Below are positions 1 to 9,619 of a stretch of DNA of 29,561 nt, piece by piece (position 1 is the first letter of the stretch; the number at the start of each line of letters is the position of its first letter). The DNA comes from Chara braunii. Its lineage: Eukaryota > Streptophyta > Charophyceae > Charales > Characeae. Where the stretch lies: assembly GCA_003427395.1 (NCBI GenBank), contig BFEA01000158.1:2145729-2175289 (forward strand). Direction: 5' to 3'. Below the pieces are notes generated by a model. That model was not told the DNA's origin, made no database searches, and was given only the letters and a program-made list of their open reading frames with translations. Both the position numbers and the translations under genes were made by a program.

Positions 1-934
1 ACACAAAAAAAAAAGGAAAAAAAACAAGAGACACACTTACCTCGACGATGTGACCTCACAGAGCCCGTACCTGGACGCTTAGGCATCCAGATTCGGGACA
101 GGTAAGTTTTTGATTTATGCGTGTCAACCTTGCACAGGGCCATGCTATCTCGGCGCGGCTGTTTTCAGCCGCACAATCTTACTGATCGCACGGCCGAAAA
201 CGGCTGCGCCAAAAAGGTGGGCTGCTCCAAAAGGAGCTAGCTCGGTAATTGCAGACTTGCAGTTTCTCAAATTCGACCCTGGTGTCCACTGGGTAATAGT
301 CGGACACTATGACCTACTGGGCTAGCTCCTATCACATCAGTGATAGGCGCAACTCTTCTATATGAAGAGCTCAGCCCAGCCCCTATCCCCCATGTCGCGG
401 CTTCGCAGGCCCTGCCCGCCTACTTGTGGCCCTGAAGGCCCAACCTGCCTGTGGCCTTGTAGGCCCTGCCGACATCTTTACCCCGTCGGTTGGCCTCGCT
501 ACCCTGGCATTGGCCTAGCAACCCCCTGGATTGGCGTCAACCCCTGCGGCCCTGATAAATAAATTGTTTTCCTATTCTCTCTATGTCGTGGCCCTGTACC
601 CGACGCATCCATGTTTTTAGCCTACTTAGGCCCTGAATCGCGCGGCTGTTAAACACTATTTTAGGTAGAATAGTTCTAGTTTTACCGTTCCCATGCCCGC
701 ACATACCTGCGGCTTCGATAAAACGAAGCACTACCATACACATTCGTCACTCCTGGACGCCACACACGTTCGGACTAACGTCCGAAAACTTTTAGTCTAT
801 CAGTCATAGGTCAGTCTAAACAAACTTTTGGCAAACGTCGTCTCATCAAGTCCTTCAATTCAACGAAAGGGTCACACACCGTGCGACGTTGAAAACCCCC
901 AGCAAATACCCTTGTCAGGGTATCTGCCCCGACA
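1..934. repeat. Dispersed repeat, copy A (LTR-like, hairpin-bearing)
   Basis: This stretch recurs at 8651-9619 in the same orientation at roughly 93% identity by eye. The main length difference is a poly-T insertion in the second copy. The shared part ends at GCCCCGACA, and an LTR would end in CA, but no primer-binding site follows. It carries several short perfect hairpins: CCCG/CGGG enclosing CTGGACGC/GCATCCAG (64-97), GCGGCTG-TTTT-CAGCCGC (155-172), CCTATCAC/GTGATAGG (328-347), CTCTTC/GAAGAG (353-369) and ATACCCT/AGGGTAT (906-923). An AATAAA-like motif lies near 557. The left end is beyond the window. It could be an LTR, a solo LTR or a non-autonomous repeat. I see no convincing coding capacity. 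Confidence 0.8.
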
Positions 935-971
935 GCATTCCCGAACCCCTTTTAACGACGTCCCCGTCGTT
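906..971. other. Conserved hairpin pair at the repeat end
   Basis: Hairpin 1 is ATACCCT-TGTC-AGGGTAT (906-923) and hairpin 2 is AACGACG-TCCC-CGTCGTT (954-971). The pair recurs at 10671-10735 in otherwise diverged sequence. There the first stem is AATACCCTT/AAGGGTATT and the second is GCGACG-TCCC-CGTCGC. The TCCC loop is unchanged and the closing A-T pair has become G-C. Copy B (9591-9608) keeps only hairpin 1. The function is unknown. It could act as RNA or as a DNA cruciform. Confidence 0.7.
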
Positions 972-1342
972 CACCATCAAAATGGAAGCCAGGGTTCTTA
1001 CGAAACGATTACAATACATAATAATTTTACAATCCGTTTAAAACTAAGTTGAAGCCTTCTTCCATTGACAACCACTCAAGAAATTTTCGTTTCTTAGAAT
1101 GGTACCGGAAACCCTCCGGCTAGTTTCAGGCTACTTCCATTCAGTTGATACTATCATTTATCCAAAAAAGCAGGATTAACCCCCTGATAGGTCTTTAAAG
1201 TCAGGATTAACCCCCGGACGAGTCTTTCGAATGTACCAACCTCATGGAGTAGTTCAAACAAAGTATGAATAATCAAATATACATGTGTAATAATTCATGT
1301 CGCAACTCTTTTTTTTTCATATAAAAGTCCTTGAAGAGCGCA
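935..1342. other. Non-coding, with a 31 bp tandem pair
   Basis: There is no gene here. CAGGATTAACCCCC occurs twice 31 bp apart (about 1171-1232), each time followed by a GTCTTT end. A small hairpin CCGGA-AACCC-TCCGG lies at 1105-1119. The short ORF starting at 828 overlaps the repeat end and has no supporting features. Confidence 0.6.
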
Positions 1343-1750
1343 CTGATCAAGACAGGTCTCCCTGTCGCAGACCTACTTTTTTATTTTAGAGGAGAACACT
1401 GATCAAGGCGGTTATCCCGCCGCAAATGAACTCTTCTCTCTCTCAGAAGAAAATGTCCATCAAGACAGGTTTCCCTGCCGCAGACAAGTTCCTCTCTATC
1501 TCAAGTCAAGAACAAAACGCTGATCAAGACAGGTTTCCCTGCTGCAGACGAACTGCACTCAATTAATCTTTGAAAGAAAATCTGATCAAGACAGATTTCT
1601 CTGCCGCAGATACACCCTTCAAAGATCAGGGGAGAACTCTGATCAAGACAGGTTGCCCTGCCGCAGACGAACTCCTCTATCCTTCATTCAATGACTAAAA
1701 TGAAGGAGAACGCAATTTATGACAAGTTATTCTGCCACAAACGAGTTCCC
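1343..1750. repeat. Minisatellite, ~60 bp period, seven degenerate units
   Basis: Units begin near 1343, 1399, 1457, 1520, 1582, 1639 and 1718. The conserved part is CTGATCAAGACAGG, then a short spacer, then CCTGCCGCAGAC. CAGG and CCTG in each unit can pair across a TTTC-like loop. Pairing is kept in several diverged units, for example CGG/CCG in unit 2. The intervening 25-30 bp are poorly conserved. Sequence variability and lack of identical repeats argue against a CRISPR array. Confidence 0.85.
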
Positions 1751-2911
1751 CTATTAATCCGAGCTGCAACATGAAATTATTATAGCATACTTACTATAGT
1801 GTATATCATGTCAGATGTTCTCGATATTTCTATGATATGCGTCGAGGAGTGGTGTAATCCTCTTTAAGGGATAACATCTCGACATCAAGCCCCGCTTTAG
1901 ATTCGAGCCTCACCACATTCCCTCCGATTCGAGTGTCTTCGACCCCGTTAGTCCTCTGCATGTAGAATAGAACTGCCCCACCCTACACGATCGAAGTTGA
2001 CGAGGCCTCGATCATGGAGGTACAGTGACCACGTTTGGCACGAGGTTAGGTAATCACTCCTCCCCCCATGACAAGCAATGGTCGCCTACCCTTACATGCA
2101 ACATTCTAACATGATTTCTACATCTTCCTCCCTTTCGATGATAGTGTAGCCTTCCCTCCCTTGAACCAGTCGGGAGTCGGAAGGCAACATCCCACTATGG
2201 ACCCGGAGCATAGCTCCGGCGCGGGCCTCACTACCACGTACGGAGCTCACAGTTGTATCGAAAGGCATCATGACATGACACTAGACAAAACATTAAAGCT
2301 TTAATATTAAATACATCCAAAATCACATTCATAAGGCAAACATGTAACCATCCCGTCCAAGAGTCAGGTTGATCTAAAGAAAATATCATGTATTCCTGCA
2401 CTTGCCCATGATGACAATTACACCAACCAACAATACAGAACCTTCAAAAACATAGAACCAATGTTTATGAAGTGGTCCCACCCAAAATCTTTTCATGAGA
2501 GGTTGAAAAAATCATGATCCCACACAGAATTCCAAAAATTTCAAAATTCGGTAAAAACAATGGAATCAAAATTTAGACGACTTATTTATCGCCGGCTTTC
2601 GACCCCTTACACATACTTGGAGTACGCCCGACCCTACCGTAACTCTTACACACAATGTTCTTTCAATACTCTCTTCCTCTCTTCGCTCGCTGCCCTTGTC
2701 GATCTCGAGACTCTAACTTGGAGGACTCATTCTCCTGAGTAGCTGGCGTTGAGACATCATTTGAACAAACTTTCCTACTCTTCCTACTTAGATCGTGCCG
2801 ATCCATCATCAGTTGTTTACTTCCTTGCTTTTCTCGCTGATGCTCATGACATATGCCCTTCTGGATTTATTTCATTATTCCTTTTACCTCTGAGAGCATT
2901 GAGGTGAGGGT
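1751..2911. other. Non-coding stretch, possible remnant of retroelement 3' region
   Basis: No ORF here has a recognisable family. It lies downstream, in minus-strand sense, of the gag-like pseudogenes, where the rest of gag, pol and a 3' LTR would be expected. I find no clear match to the LTR at 4641. Short inverted repeats such as GGAGC/GCTCC near 2210-2220 occur. A truncated or rearranged 3' part of the element is plausible but not shown. Confidence 0.4.
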
Positions 2912-3556
2912 TCAATCCCTCTTCCTTTTATTATCCCAGTCTTCCCCCTTAGACTGTAGCAAGCGAAGTTGCAACCGAAGGACTTGATCAAAGTTTCCGC
3001 TTCTAAAATTTGAACGGATCCTTGCCCAATTTGACTTGCCGTTTACCCCACGGATAAGCTCCTGCTGCTCTGCCTCAGAGAAATTTGCGAGGAAGGTAAG
3101 ACATTTATGTTTATCCGTTAAACTCTGTATCCGACGAGCGGTCGTTTTATAGTCAAGAAGAAACTTCTTTTCTACTACGTACGCATCCCGTTTGATATTC
3201 TTCAAATCCTCTAATGTCGTCAATTTATCCCCGAGCCAAAACTTCTCTAACATGGCATCTCGAAAATCAGCCCATGTTGACGCTTCAGCTATTCTTTGGA
3301 CTACATCCACAAGATCTTTTTCAACATATCTCAGAACCATTCGTAGCATTTTATGATCATCCCAGTTATTAATGGATGCAAGTTGCACAAATTTATCTAG
3401 GAAAGTGGAAACAAAGTTGCCATCGAAAAGAGGAACTTCTATTTTTGGCAAACTCTCTCTTTCCGCATCTCTCTGCTCTAGGAGATGAACTATCCTTTGA
3501 AGATTCGATATACCTTTATCTTGACGACCACCTTCGTTTCCACTTGCTGCTTCCAT
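2912..3556 (-). pseudogene. Gag-like capsid fragment II
   Basis: About 214 residues on the minus strand, taken from the first ATG at 3556. After a hydrophilic, likely coiled-coil leader comes PKIEVPLFDGN, followed by an alpha-helical capsid-like region ending in a basic KRKRD tail. The P-K-I-[DE]-x-[PF]-x-F-x-G pattern recurs in the neighbour at 3872-4450 and in the Gag at 21252-22190. This supports a Ty3/gypsy-type Gag capsid domain. There is no CCHC knuckle, protease or RT after it, so it is truncated at the C-terminus. It starts about 315 bp downstream of the end of gag fragment I on the same strand, so two gag starts sit in tandem. Confidence 0.7.
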
Positions 3557-3871
3557 TTCTCCTGGCCATAACAAAACCAGGTAGAATGTGAGTCTAACTC
3601 TATAATAGTTTATATAATCTCATTTGATTCCTTAATCCTACTCCACATTCGCTCAACTATTATATCTCTAGTGCTTCTATTATCCCCTTCAAGCAAGATG
3701 ATCGGAGAGTTCCGTCCAGTCAAACCAGTTTCCCTCCTTGTTTATATTAACAATACCTTTTTCCAAATCCAATTGAAAATGCCTGCAAAATTTTATATTA
3801 TGACCACTTAGAGCACAATAAATATATTTCAAAGACTTATAGTACGCTAAAGTTTGTCCACTCCTTTCTTT

Positions 3872-4450
3872 CTAACTTAGTTGTTTGCCTAGTATACGAG
3901 TAGGCAACTTAATATCCAACGCGGTCGGAACATCTCCCCGAGATCCACATGGTCTAATGCTTTCAATTTTCCTCTCCCGATGACTAGTTCCTTGACCCCC
4001 TTGAACCAAGTTACGTGCAACCCCTTTAGCCTTAGTAAGCTTATGATGATGTTTTAACCAATTACACTCACTACCGTCATCACTACTGAAATCTCTCTGC
4101 TTCCTCTTCCCTTCTCTATCTTGGGCTCCGGGCAACTCAGAAAACTTAGCAATCATCAGTCTCTCGAAATTGTTCCAACTTTTAACTTCAGGGACCAACC
4201 TTGCTACGTCATCACACTAGTCTATATGTACCCATGAGATCACCTTCTTCAGCATTGTCTGCTCACTCCAATCATGAGTGGCAACCAACTGCTTAAATGC
4301 TGAAAGAAATTTCAGAACGTTATTTCCATAAAAAATCGGAACATCGATCTTTGGAGCAATAGTTGTTTTTTCGATTTTCTCTTCGAACGTTTCAATCAAC
4401 TTCTCCATCTTATCCCAAAGGTCGCCATTCAGCCTGCTACCTTCCGCCAT
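3872..4450 (-). pseudogene. Gag-like capsid fragment I, one in-frame stop
   Basis: The ATG at 4450 is chosen because the following segment aligns with the start of the gag copy at 3556. The protein runs through PKIDVPIFYGN and a capsid-like helical stretch to an in-frame TAG at 4217-4219. The same frame then continues with recognisable Gag sequence (W-N-N-F-E-R-L-M) to 3872. The part after the stop is shortened and joins a basic GGQG-containing tail like that of the large element's Gag. The leader from the PBS (4621) to this ATG is about 170 nt, as expected for a first gag gene. The stop could arise from C-to-T change of CAG. No enzymes follow, so the element is at best non-autonomous. Confidence 0.7.
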
Positions 4451-4620
4451 CTCGATGAGAAGATTAACCTGCAAGCGATAAGGCATAAAGGTAAGAAGCC
4501 GGAATAGTTCATAGGGTCTATCAAATATCAATTATGCCTGGTTTTGAAAAATAAATATCAAAATAAAATAACAAAACACCCGAGTGTCGTTCCACCAAGG
4601 ACAACGGTAGTTTGCCGTTA

Positions 4621-4638
4621 TCCCCGGCAACGGCGCCA
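4621..4638 (-). promoter_or_regulatory. Primer-binding site, tRNA-Asp type
   Basis: The plus strand reads TCCCCGGCAACGGCGCCA, which matches the 3' end including CCA of plant cytosolic tRNA-Asp(GUC) as I know it. The minus strand is therefore an 18 nt PBS with no mismatch. It lies two bases from the LTR terminus TGTCGAG on the plus strand, the standard arrangement for a minus-strand LTR element. Confidence 0.88.
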
Positions 4639-4640
4639 CC

Positions 4641-5170
4641 TGTCGAGCGCATCGGCCCCCGGATGAGCGAGGCCCTCCCGGCTATGTCACGCATGAGTAA
4701 AACATAAATCAAAATCGAGAGACAACTTAGGACGATGCATAAATAGTCTCGCGAACCGCCGAGACGGACGTGGTTGCATTGTCCCTTCGCCGCTCTAGCC
4801 GGGTGCGCCAGCTATACGTCCCGCGGTCCCCTACGACAGGATAGGTTTTCGCGGGGCACAACTTACTTTCCCTGAGCGGCTGTCACCACCCTCAGGGGCA
4901 TATCCCTACCGAGCTACTGACCCACATGCGAAGGCTTTTATATGCAATTGCAGAGGTAGGTCAGCCGAGGGCGTTTGCTCGCTCGCTGGAGTATAGGTAC
5001 GCTTGGTTAACGCCAAGTGGACTCGAACGTCGTTCATTCCTTAGGGCGTTGATCTCCTGAGTACGAAATGGGCGCCGATCGACTAGGACGGTGTCAACCA
5101 AGCGTGAAACCACAAAATTAATCCTAGTCCCTTAGACACACAATCAAAAGAAAGTTATAACAAACACACA
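4641..5170 (-). mobile_element. 5' LTR of a partial minus-strand element (outer end not located)
   Basis: This begins on the plus strand with TGTCGAGCGCATCGG two bases beyond the PBS. It is colinear, with divergence, with the LTR at 22539. Shared landmarks in order are CTACGACAGG, a CTGTCACCA block, GAGCTACTGA, CACATGCGAAGGCTTTT, CCGAGGGC, GGTCGACTAGGACG-like sequence and CCTA(A/G)TCCCTT. A TTATA core at 5155-5159 lies where the other LTR has its TATA box. The boundary distal to 5170 cannot be fixed because no matching 3' LTR is seen in the window. Confidence 0.75.
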
Positions 5171-6133
5171 TAATTTCACAAAAAAAGAGTCAACCGTAGT
5201 CGATAGGGAGATACCCAATCTGAAATGATAACTGGAAGAATAAAAATCATTTTATGGTACGTCCAACAATACGATATCAAAAACAATCCGACCACTCCGG
5301 GTCGAATTCCACAAACGCGATCATACAATTGCCAACGAGAAGTTGGCTGCCGATAATAACTCTGACGCATCCGACAAGGTAGTCGGGCTGCCTTAGTTTT
5401 GACCTGATGAGACCCGCTGCCAAAGTTATTCATTCCAACGAACGCCGACCTATGATTAAACATGCATACGCTTATCTTCATACATTCTCGATCTTCCTGG
5501 ATGACAAGTTGCTTCGCGAATGATTCTTGATCATGGGTATTGCTTGAAGTGTTGCATGCCTCTCCTCTAGGAAGTGGGCTGTGGATACTCCTTCCCCTTG
5601 CCTAAGCCCGAAGACCCAGATCTCATAGGTTGGGCCGTCACCCCCGAGTCGGCAAAGTACCACCTCCGACGAGTCAGGTCCACTCCAAGTCGATATCAGG
5701 GCCGGCTCCGAAAGCAAACGAACCCCCGCCTTGGATGCTTCCTAGAGAAAAGAAAATGTTTTCACCGCAAGTAGTTTTTAATTATTCTCATCCCTTCTCG
5801 GTTCATGGTAACTTAGACATGAAGAACTTGAATGAGATAGAGAAGGAGACTCACTTTGACAGGTATATATGTAGAAGGTCATTCCGGATAAAATGTGTCA
5901 ATCTTGGGAAAATGCTAAGTCCAATTGACTGCCTTTTTTTTTATTCACTCGTTTTCTTTCATGGCACCCATTGAAATTTCTCATTTCAGAATTCAAGTAC
6001 TTTTGTCATGCAGGCAAGTGAAAGATAAAAACATGACCATCCTTTTCTCCATCCCAAATTGGCAATGTCAATCTCCATAGCAAGCGTCCTTCTACCTACC
6101 TGCATAACATGCAAAGAAAACAGGTTCAAAAGA
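5171..6133. other. Non-coding, probably upstream LTR part and flank
   Basis: Short open frames exist on both strands, but none has recognisable domains or is conserved between copies. The GC-rich part at 5540-5720 resembles the upstream portion of the other LTR only loosely. From 5760 onward the sequence becomes AT-richer with no feature I can name. Confidence 0.4.
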
Positions 6134-7634
6134 NAACANTATAATCCCATATTCAAGTCAGACTTTTCCATTCACATGCCTGACGCGCATAACTTTCCTC
6201 TGCCTTTTCTTTTGAATGTTCAAANCAACAAGGTCAAGCAAAGTGCAGGTTCACACANCTGTGAAGGGCAATCTNAGTCATTCAACTGACCTTGAGTGAA
6301 GTTTGATCCGGCCCACTCAAGAAAGCCAAGAAATATTCCAGTCAAAGTTGAGAAGACGATCGNCGTTGAGGTTGGAAATATGCAGCTCACAACTGCACAA
6401 CTCNTGGTCGTTCCACTGAACGACGACCACCTCACTCTCCAAGTGCTCGTATGAGCGAAAGTCGCCTCCACTGAAAGACTCAAGTGAGACAACCTTCCAG
6501 GACGGTGTTCTCAACAATGAGTCNCATGTGGTCCCAACAGTCTCAGTTGTACTTCCCTTACCAAGGAAACTCTCAACCAATCACAAGTCCACGCCTTCTC
6601 CGGGTACCACGTACGCTCACAATAGCCACCACAATATGTCGGTTCCGATCTTCAAAATCAGTCCCACCGGGTCCCAAAATGGTCCCAGATGGTCCTACTC
6701 TCAAATCCCGCTTGCGTTGCTCGCCACCAAAAAAATAAAGGTGGCCCTGGTTGAGTCTCCATATGCCGCGAGCCTCCAAAAAATAAGGAGGTCTTCCTGG
6801 CACAACCGCAAGCACTGCAATTTCAATTGTCACTGTCGCGAGCATTCACTCCNCGTCTTCTCATGTCACNGGCCCACGCACCACTAGAAACTATGTGGAC
6901 CACTGCTTGTTGCGCCGTCAACGGTACTATGTCGCCGTGCAGCATCACCGCCTAATCACACATCAAAACAAAAAGAACTGTTCCACTCCGCTGCAAAATT
7001 CCGGCAGCACTGCCGCCATTGTCGAGCCTCCGAATGGACAAGACCTCCCCTTGACAACGTCGCTGCCGTTGTACCAAGAACGGCAACACTTCGTCACTGA
7101 CATCGTCGCTGCCGCCGTGCAAAACCGGCAGCGCTTCCGCACCACTGCCGTTAAAACATGTGCAACCGCCGTAAAATTTCGGCAGCGCTACCGCAGCACT
7201 GGCAAAATTACACCGCCGTCGCCGTGCAAAACGACCAGAGCCTCCCCTGCACCGCTTGNTGAAGACCTGTCGTCGCCGTGCCAAACGGCCAGAGCCTCCT
7301 CTGCACCGTAGCAAAAACCAGCTGCCACAACCGCGCAATGAAGGCAACACCTTCCNTGCACTTCACCAGAAGAAGCGGCGGCTATGGCAGCCTCCCTTCT
7401 CCTCCTCCAGCAATCTCCCCCTTCAACCTGCAGACCTCCACTCTCCACCTCAGCACCTCCACCGGCAGTACCGCCCCTCTCCAGCAACATGCANCAGCCA
7501 GCCAACATTCACTCAAGTGAATGCCCCAACAGCACTGCCAGAAGTGTGATGCTGCTGGGTGGAGTGCTCACTTTTATANCCAGGAGATGGNTGTGGGTAG
7601 CTGCTTTGCTCACAGCCAGGCAAAATTAGTCAGT
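6134..7634. other. Non-coding region peppered with single N bases
   Basis: Fifteen isolated Ns lie at 6134, 6139, 6225, 6258, 6275, 6363, 6404, 6524, 6853, 6870, 7259, 7356, 7494, 7579 and 7591, and there are none outside this block except the 20 N gap at 18673. No frame has a recognisable domain. Between about 7080 and 7320 the sequence is built of related GCCGTGCAAAAC...CCTCCCCTGCACCG units. Two of these, at about 7216 and 7274, are roughly 58 bp apart. The tripletlike CCGCCG and GCCGCC composition creates open frames on both strands. Confidence 0.6.
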
Positions 7635-7873
7635 GCTCCTCGCCCTTGATCGAAATCAATGGCCAGGAGCCATGTGCCTTAGTTCCCCCTAGGGGAACCA
7701 GGGCCATCAGTTCCCAAGAGCACCTGGCCGCTTCCTAGGCCAGGTGCCACTCGAAATAGCTCTACGCAGCCATTTCATGACTGCCTGTTCAACTGAACCG
7801 GCACTGTCCCATCAGCCCCTAGAACCTTCTAGGGGTTGCACCTAGTCCATGACCGCGGCCACGTACGTGGCCG
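7635..7873. other. Array of six hairpins
   Basis: Six inverted repeats lie in 239 bp. At 7635-7670 there is a 16 bp stem with two mismatches and a CGAA loop. At 7682-7698 is GTTCCCC-CTA-GGGGAAC. At 7720-7747 is GCACCTGGCC with an 8 nt loop and GGCCAGGTGC. At 7787-7798 is GTTCA-AC-TGAAC. At 7816-7835 is CCCCTAGAA-CC-TTCTAGGGG. At 7856-7873 is an 18 bp perfect palindrome with ACGTACGT at its centre. No open frame explains them. Confidence 0.8.
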
Positions 7874-8650
7874 TTACCCTTTTTTTCTTTTCTTACTTTT
7901 CTTTCTTTCCTTTTTTTTTTTTTTTTTTTCCTCCCCCTCGTTTTCTTTGTGAGAGGGCAACTCGCCATTCAAAACGAACGGCGGCCCCCTCAAGTCATTT
8001 CACAGAGTCAAACTAGAGTCAAGCTCCACAGGGTCTTCTTTTCCCCTTTTGCCCTGCGCCCGTACCCGGACGCTTTCAACGCCAGGTTCGGGCGCACAGG
8101 TAAACGCTGCAGCCCGTTCCAAAATCCAACGGGTGCAGGCAAGTTGTGTCCGTCTCTCTCTTTCTCTCTCTGAACTTACACACAGGGCTGCAAATGCGTT
8201 TGCCCATTCGTAGATGGGTTGTCGAGGTTCAACCTCCTGATGAGTCGGTGGAAGTCTTACGAAACAGCCTGTCTCAGTCATGTTTGCCCGTTCGTTCGAG
8301 ACGAACGGGTACAAAAAAAAAAAAAAAAATCAAAATCTACACCCAATCTTAAAAAAAAAAATCTAAAAAAAAAATCTAAGCAAAATCTAGCAGAGACAAG
8401 ACAAAAAGAGAACGAAAAAAAAAAAGGGAAACCTACCTAGAATGTGGCTGCCCGGTTTTAACGGGCGTCTGTCACCTTGTTGAGGGCTTTAAGTTTCCAG
8501 TTACTTCACGTTGCGGCACATGGCGCTTCGCTTTTGTTCTTTTTTTTTTCTTTGTCTTTCGTTTTTTCTTTCGTTTTTCTTTTTCTTCTTTTGACCCAAC
8601 AACTGTCTTTCTGACGCGCCGTTTCACCCTAGTGGTAAAACAAAAAAAAC
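7874..8650. repeat. Alternating T-rich, hairpin and A-rich modules
   Basis: The order is: a T-rich tract (7878-7930); hairpins at 8055-8096, 8107-8138, 8203-8218 and 8287-8309; an A-rich tract (8311-8430, with repeated A(n)TCTA); a hairpin GCCCG-GTTTTAA-CGGGC (8450-8466); a T-rich tract (8530-8600); and an A-rich tract running into copy B. The hairpin at 8055-8096 is a diverged relative of those at 64-97 and 8714-8747. The homopolymer runs may be old poly-A tails of retroposed copies in both orientations. Open frames here consist largely of Lys or Phe runs and are not genes. Confidence 0.65.
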
Positions 8651-9619
8651 ACACAAAAAAAAAAGGAAAAAAAACAAGAGACACACTTACCTCGACGATG
8701 TGACCTCATTTAGCCCGTACCTGGATGCTTAGGCGTCCAGATTCGGGACAGCTAAGTTTTTCTCCCCCCTCTTTTTTTTTTTTTTTTTTTTTTTTGATGT
8801 ATGCGTGTCAACCTTGCACAGGGCCATGCTATCTCGGCGCGGCTGTTTTCAGCCGCACAATCTTACTGATCGGACGGCCGAAAACGGTCGTGCCAAAAAG
8901 CTGGGATGCTCCAAAAGGAGCTAGCCCGATAATTGCAAACTTGCAGTTTCTTAGATTCGACCCCGGTGTCCACTGGGTAGTAATCGAGCACTATGACCTA
9001 TTGGGCTAGCTCCTATCACATTAGTGATCGGCGCAACTCTTCTATATGAAGAGCTCAGCCCAGCCCCTATCCCCCATGTCGCGGCTTCGCAGGCCCTGCC
9101 TGCCTACCTGTGGCCCTGAAGGCCCAACCTGCCTGTGGCCTTGTAGGCCCTGCCGACATCTTTACCCCGTCGGTTGGCCTCGCTACCCTGGCATTGGCCT
9201 AGCAACCCCCTGGCTCGGCGTCAACCCCTGTGGCCCCGATAAATAAATTGTTTTCCTATTCTCTCTATGTCGTGGCCCTATACCGGGCGCATCCATCTTT
9301 TTAGCCTACTTAGGCCCTGAATCGCGCGGCTGTTAAACACTATTTTGGGTAGAATAGTTCTAGTCCTACCGTTCCCATGCCCGCACATACCTGCGGCTTC
9401 GACAAAATGAAGCACTACCATACACATTCGTCACTCCTAGACGCCACACTCATTCGGACTAACGGCCGAAAAATTTTAGTCTGTCAGTCATAGGTCAGGT
9501 CTAAATAAACTTTTGGCAAACATCGTCTCATCAAGTCCTTCAATTCAACGAAAGGGTCACACACCGTGCGACGTTGAAAAACCCCGACAAATACCCTTGT
9601 CAGGGTATCTGCCCCGACA
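8651..9619. repeat. Dispersed repeat, copy B
   Basis: This is the direct repeat of 1-934, offset by 8650 at its start. It has an inserted CT/T-rich run near 8761-8793. It keeps the hairpins at 8714-8747 (CTGGATGC/GCGTCCAG with TTAG loop) and 9591-9608, and it extends the GGAGCTAGCCC/GGGCTAGCTCC pairing. The AATAAA-like motif and a 66-codon open frame (9046-9246) are also shared with copy A. Similarity stops at GCCCCGACA (9611-9619). Confidence 0.82.

Noticed and set aside
2900-2925. tRNA T-arm-like GGGTTCAATCCC
   Set aside because: There is no A box, anticodon arm or acceptor stem at the right distance upstream. It also overlaps the end of a gag-like pseudogene.
6895-7550. Long overlapping frames on both strands as genes
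   Set aside because: GCCGCC-type repeats suppress stops in many frames at once. There is no domain, and single N bases interrupt.
8237-8274. Possible hammerhead ribozyme core (CTGATGAG ... CGAAAC, then ACA-GCC-TGTC)
   Set aside because: The core words and a three-pair stem III fit. However, stem I bases on either side do not pair, and stem II is at best four weak pairs. The bases upstream form their own GAGGT/ACCTC hairpin.
1-9619. Copies A and B as the two LTRs of one 9.6 kb element
   Set aside because: No primer-binding site follows either copy. The interior contains another LTR and PBS at 4621-4641 in the minus orientation. The copies are too diverged and the interior too mixed to call one element, so they are kept as a dispersed repeat.
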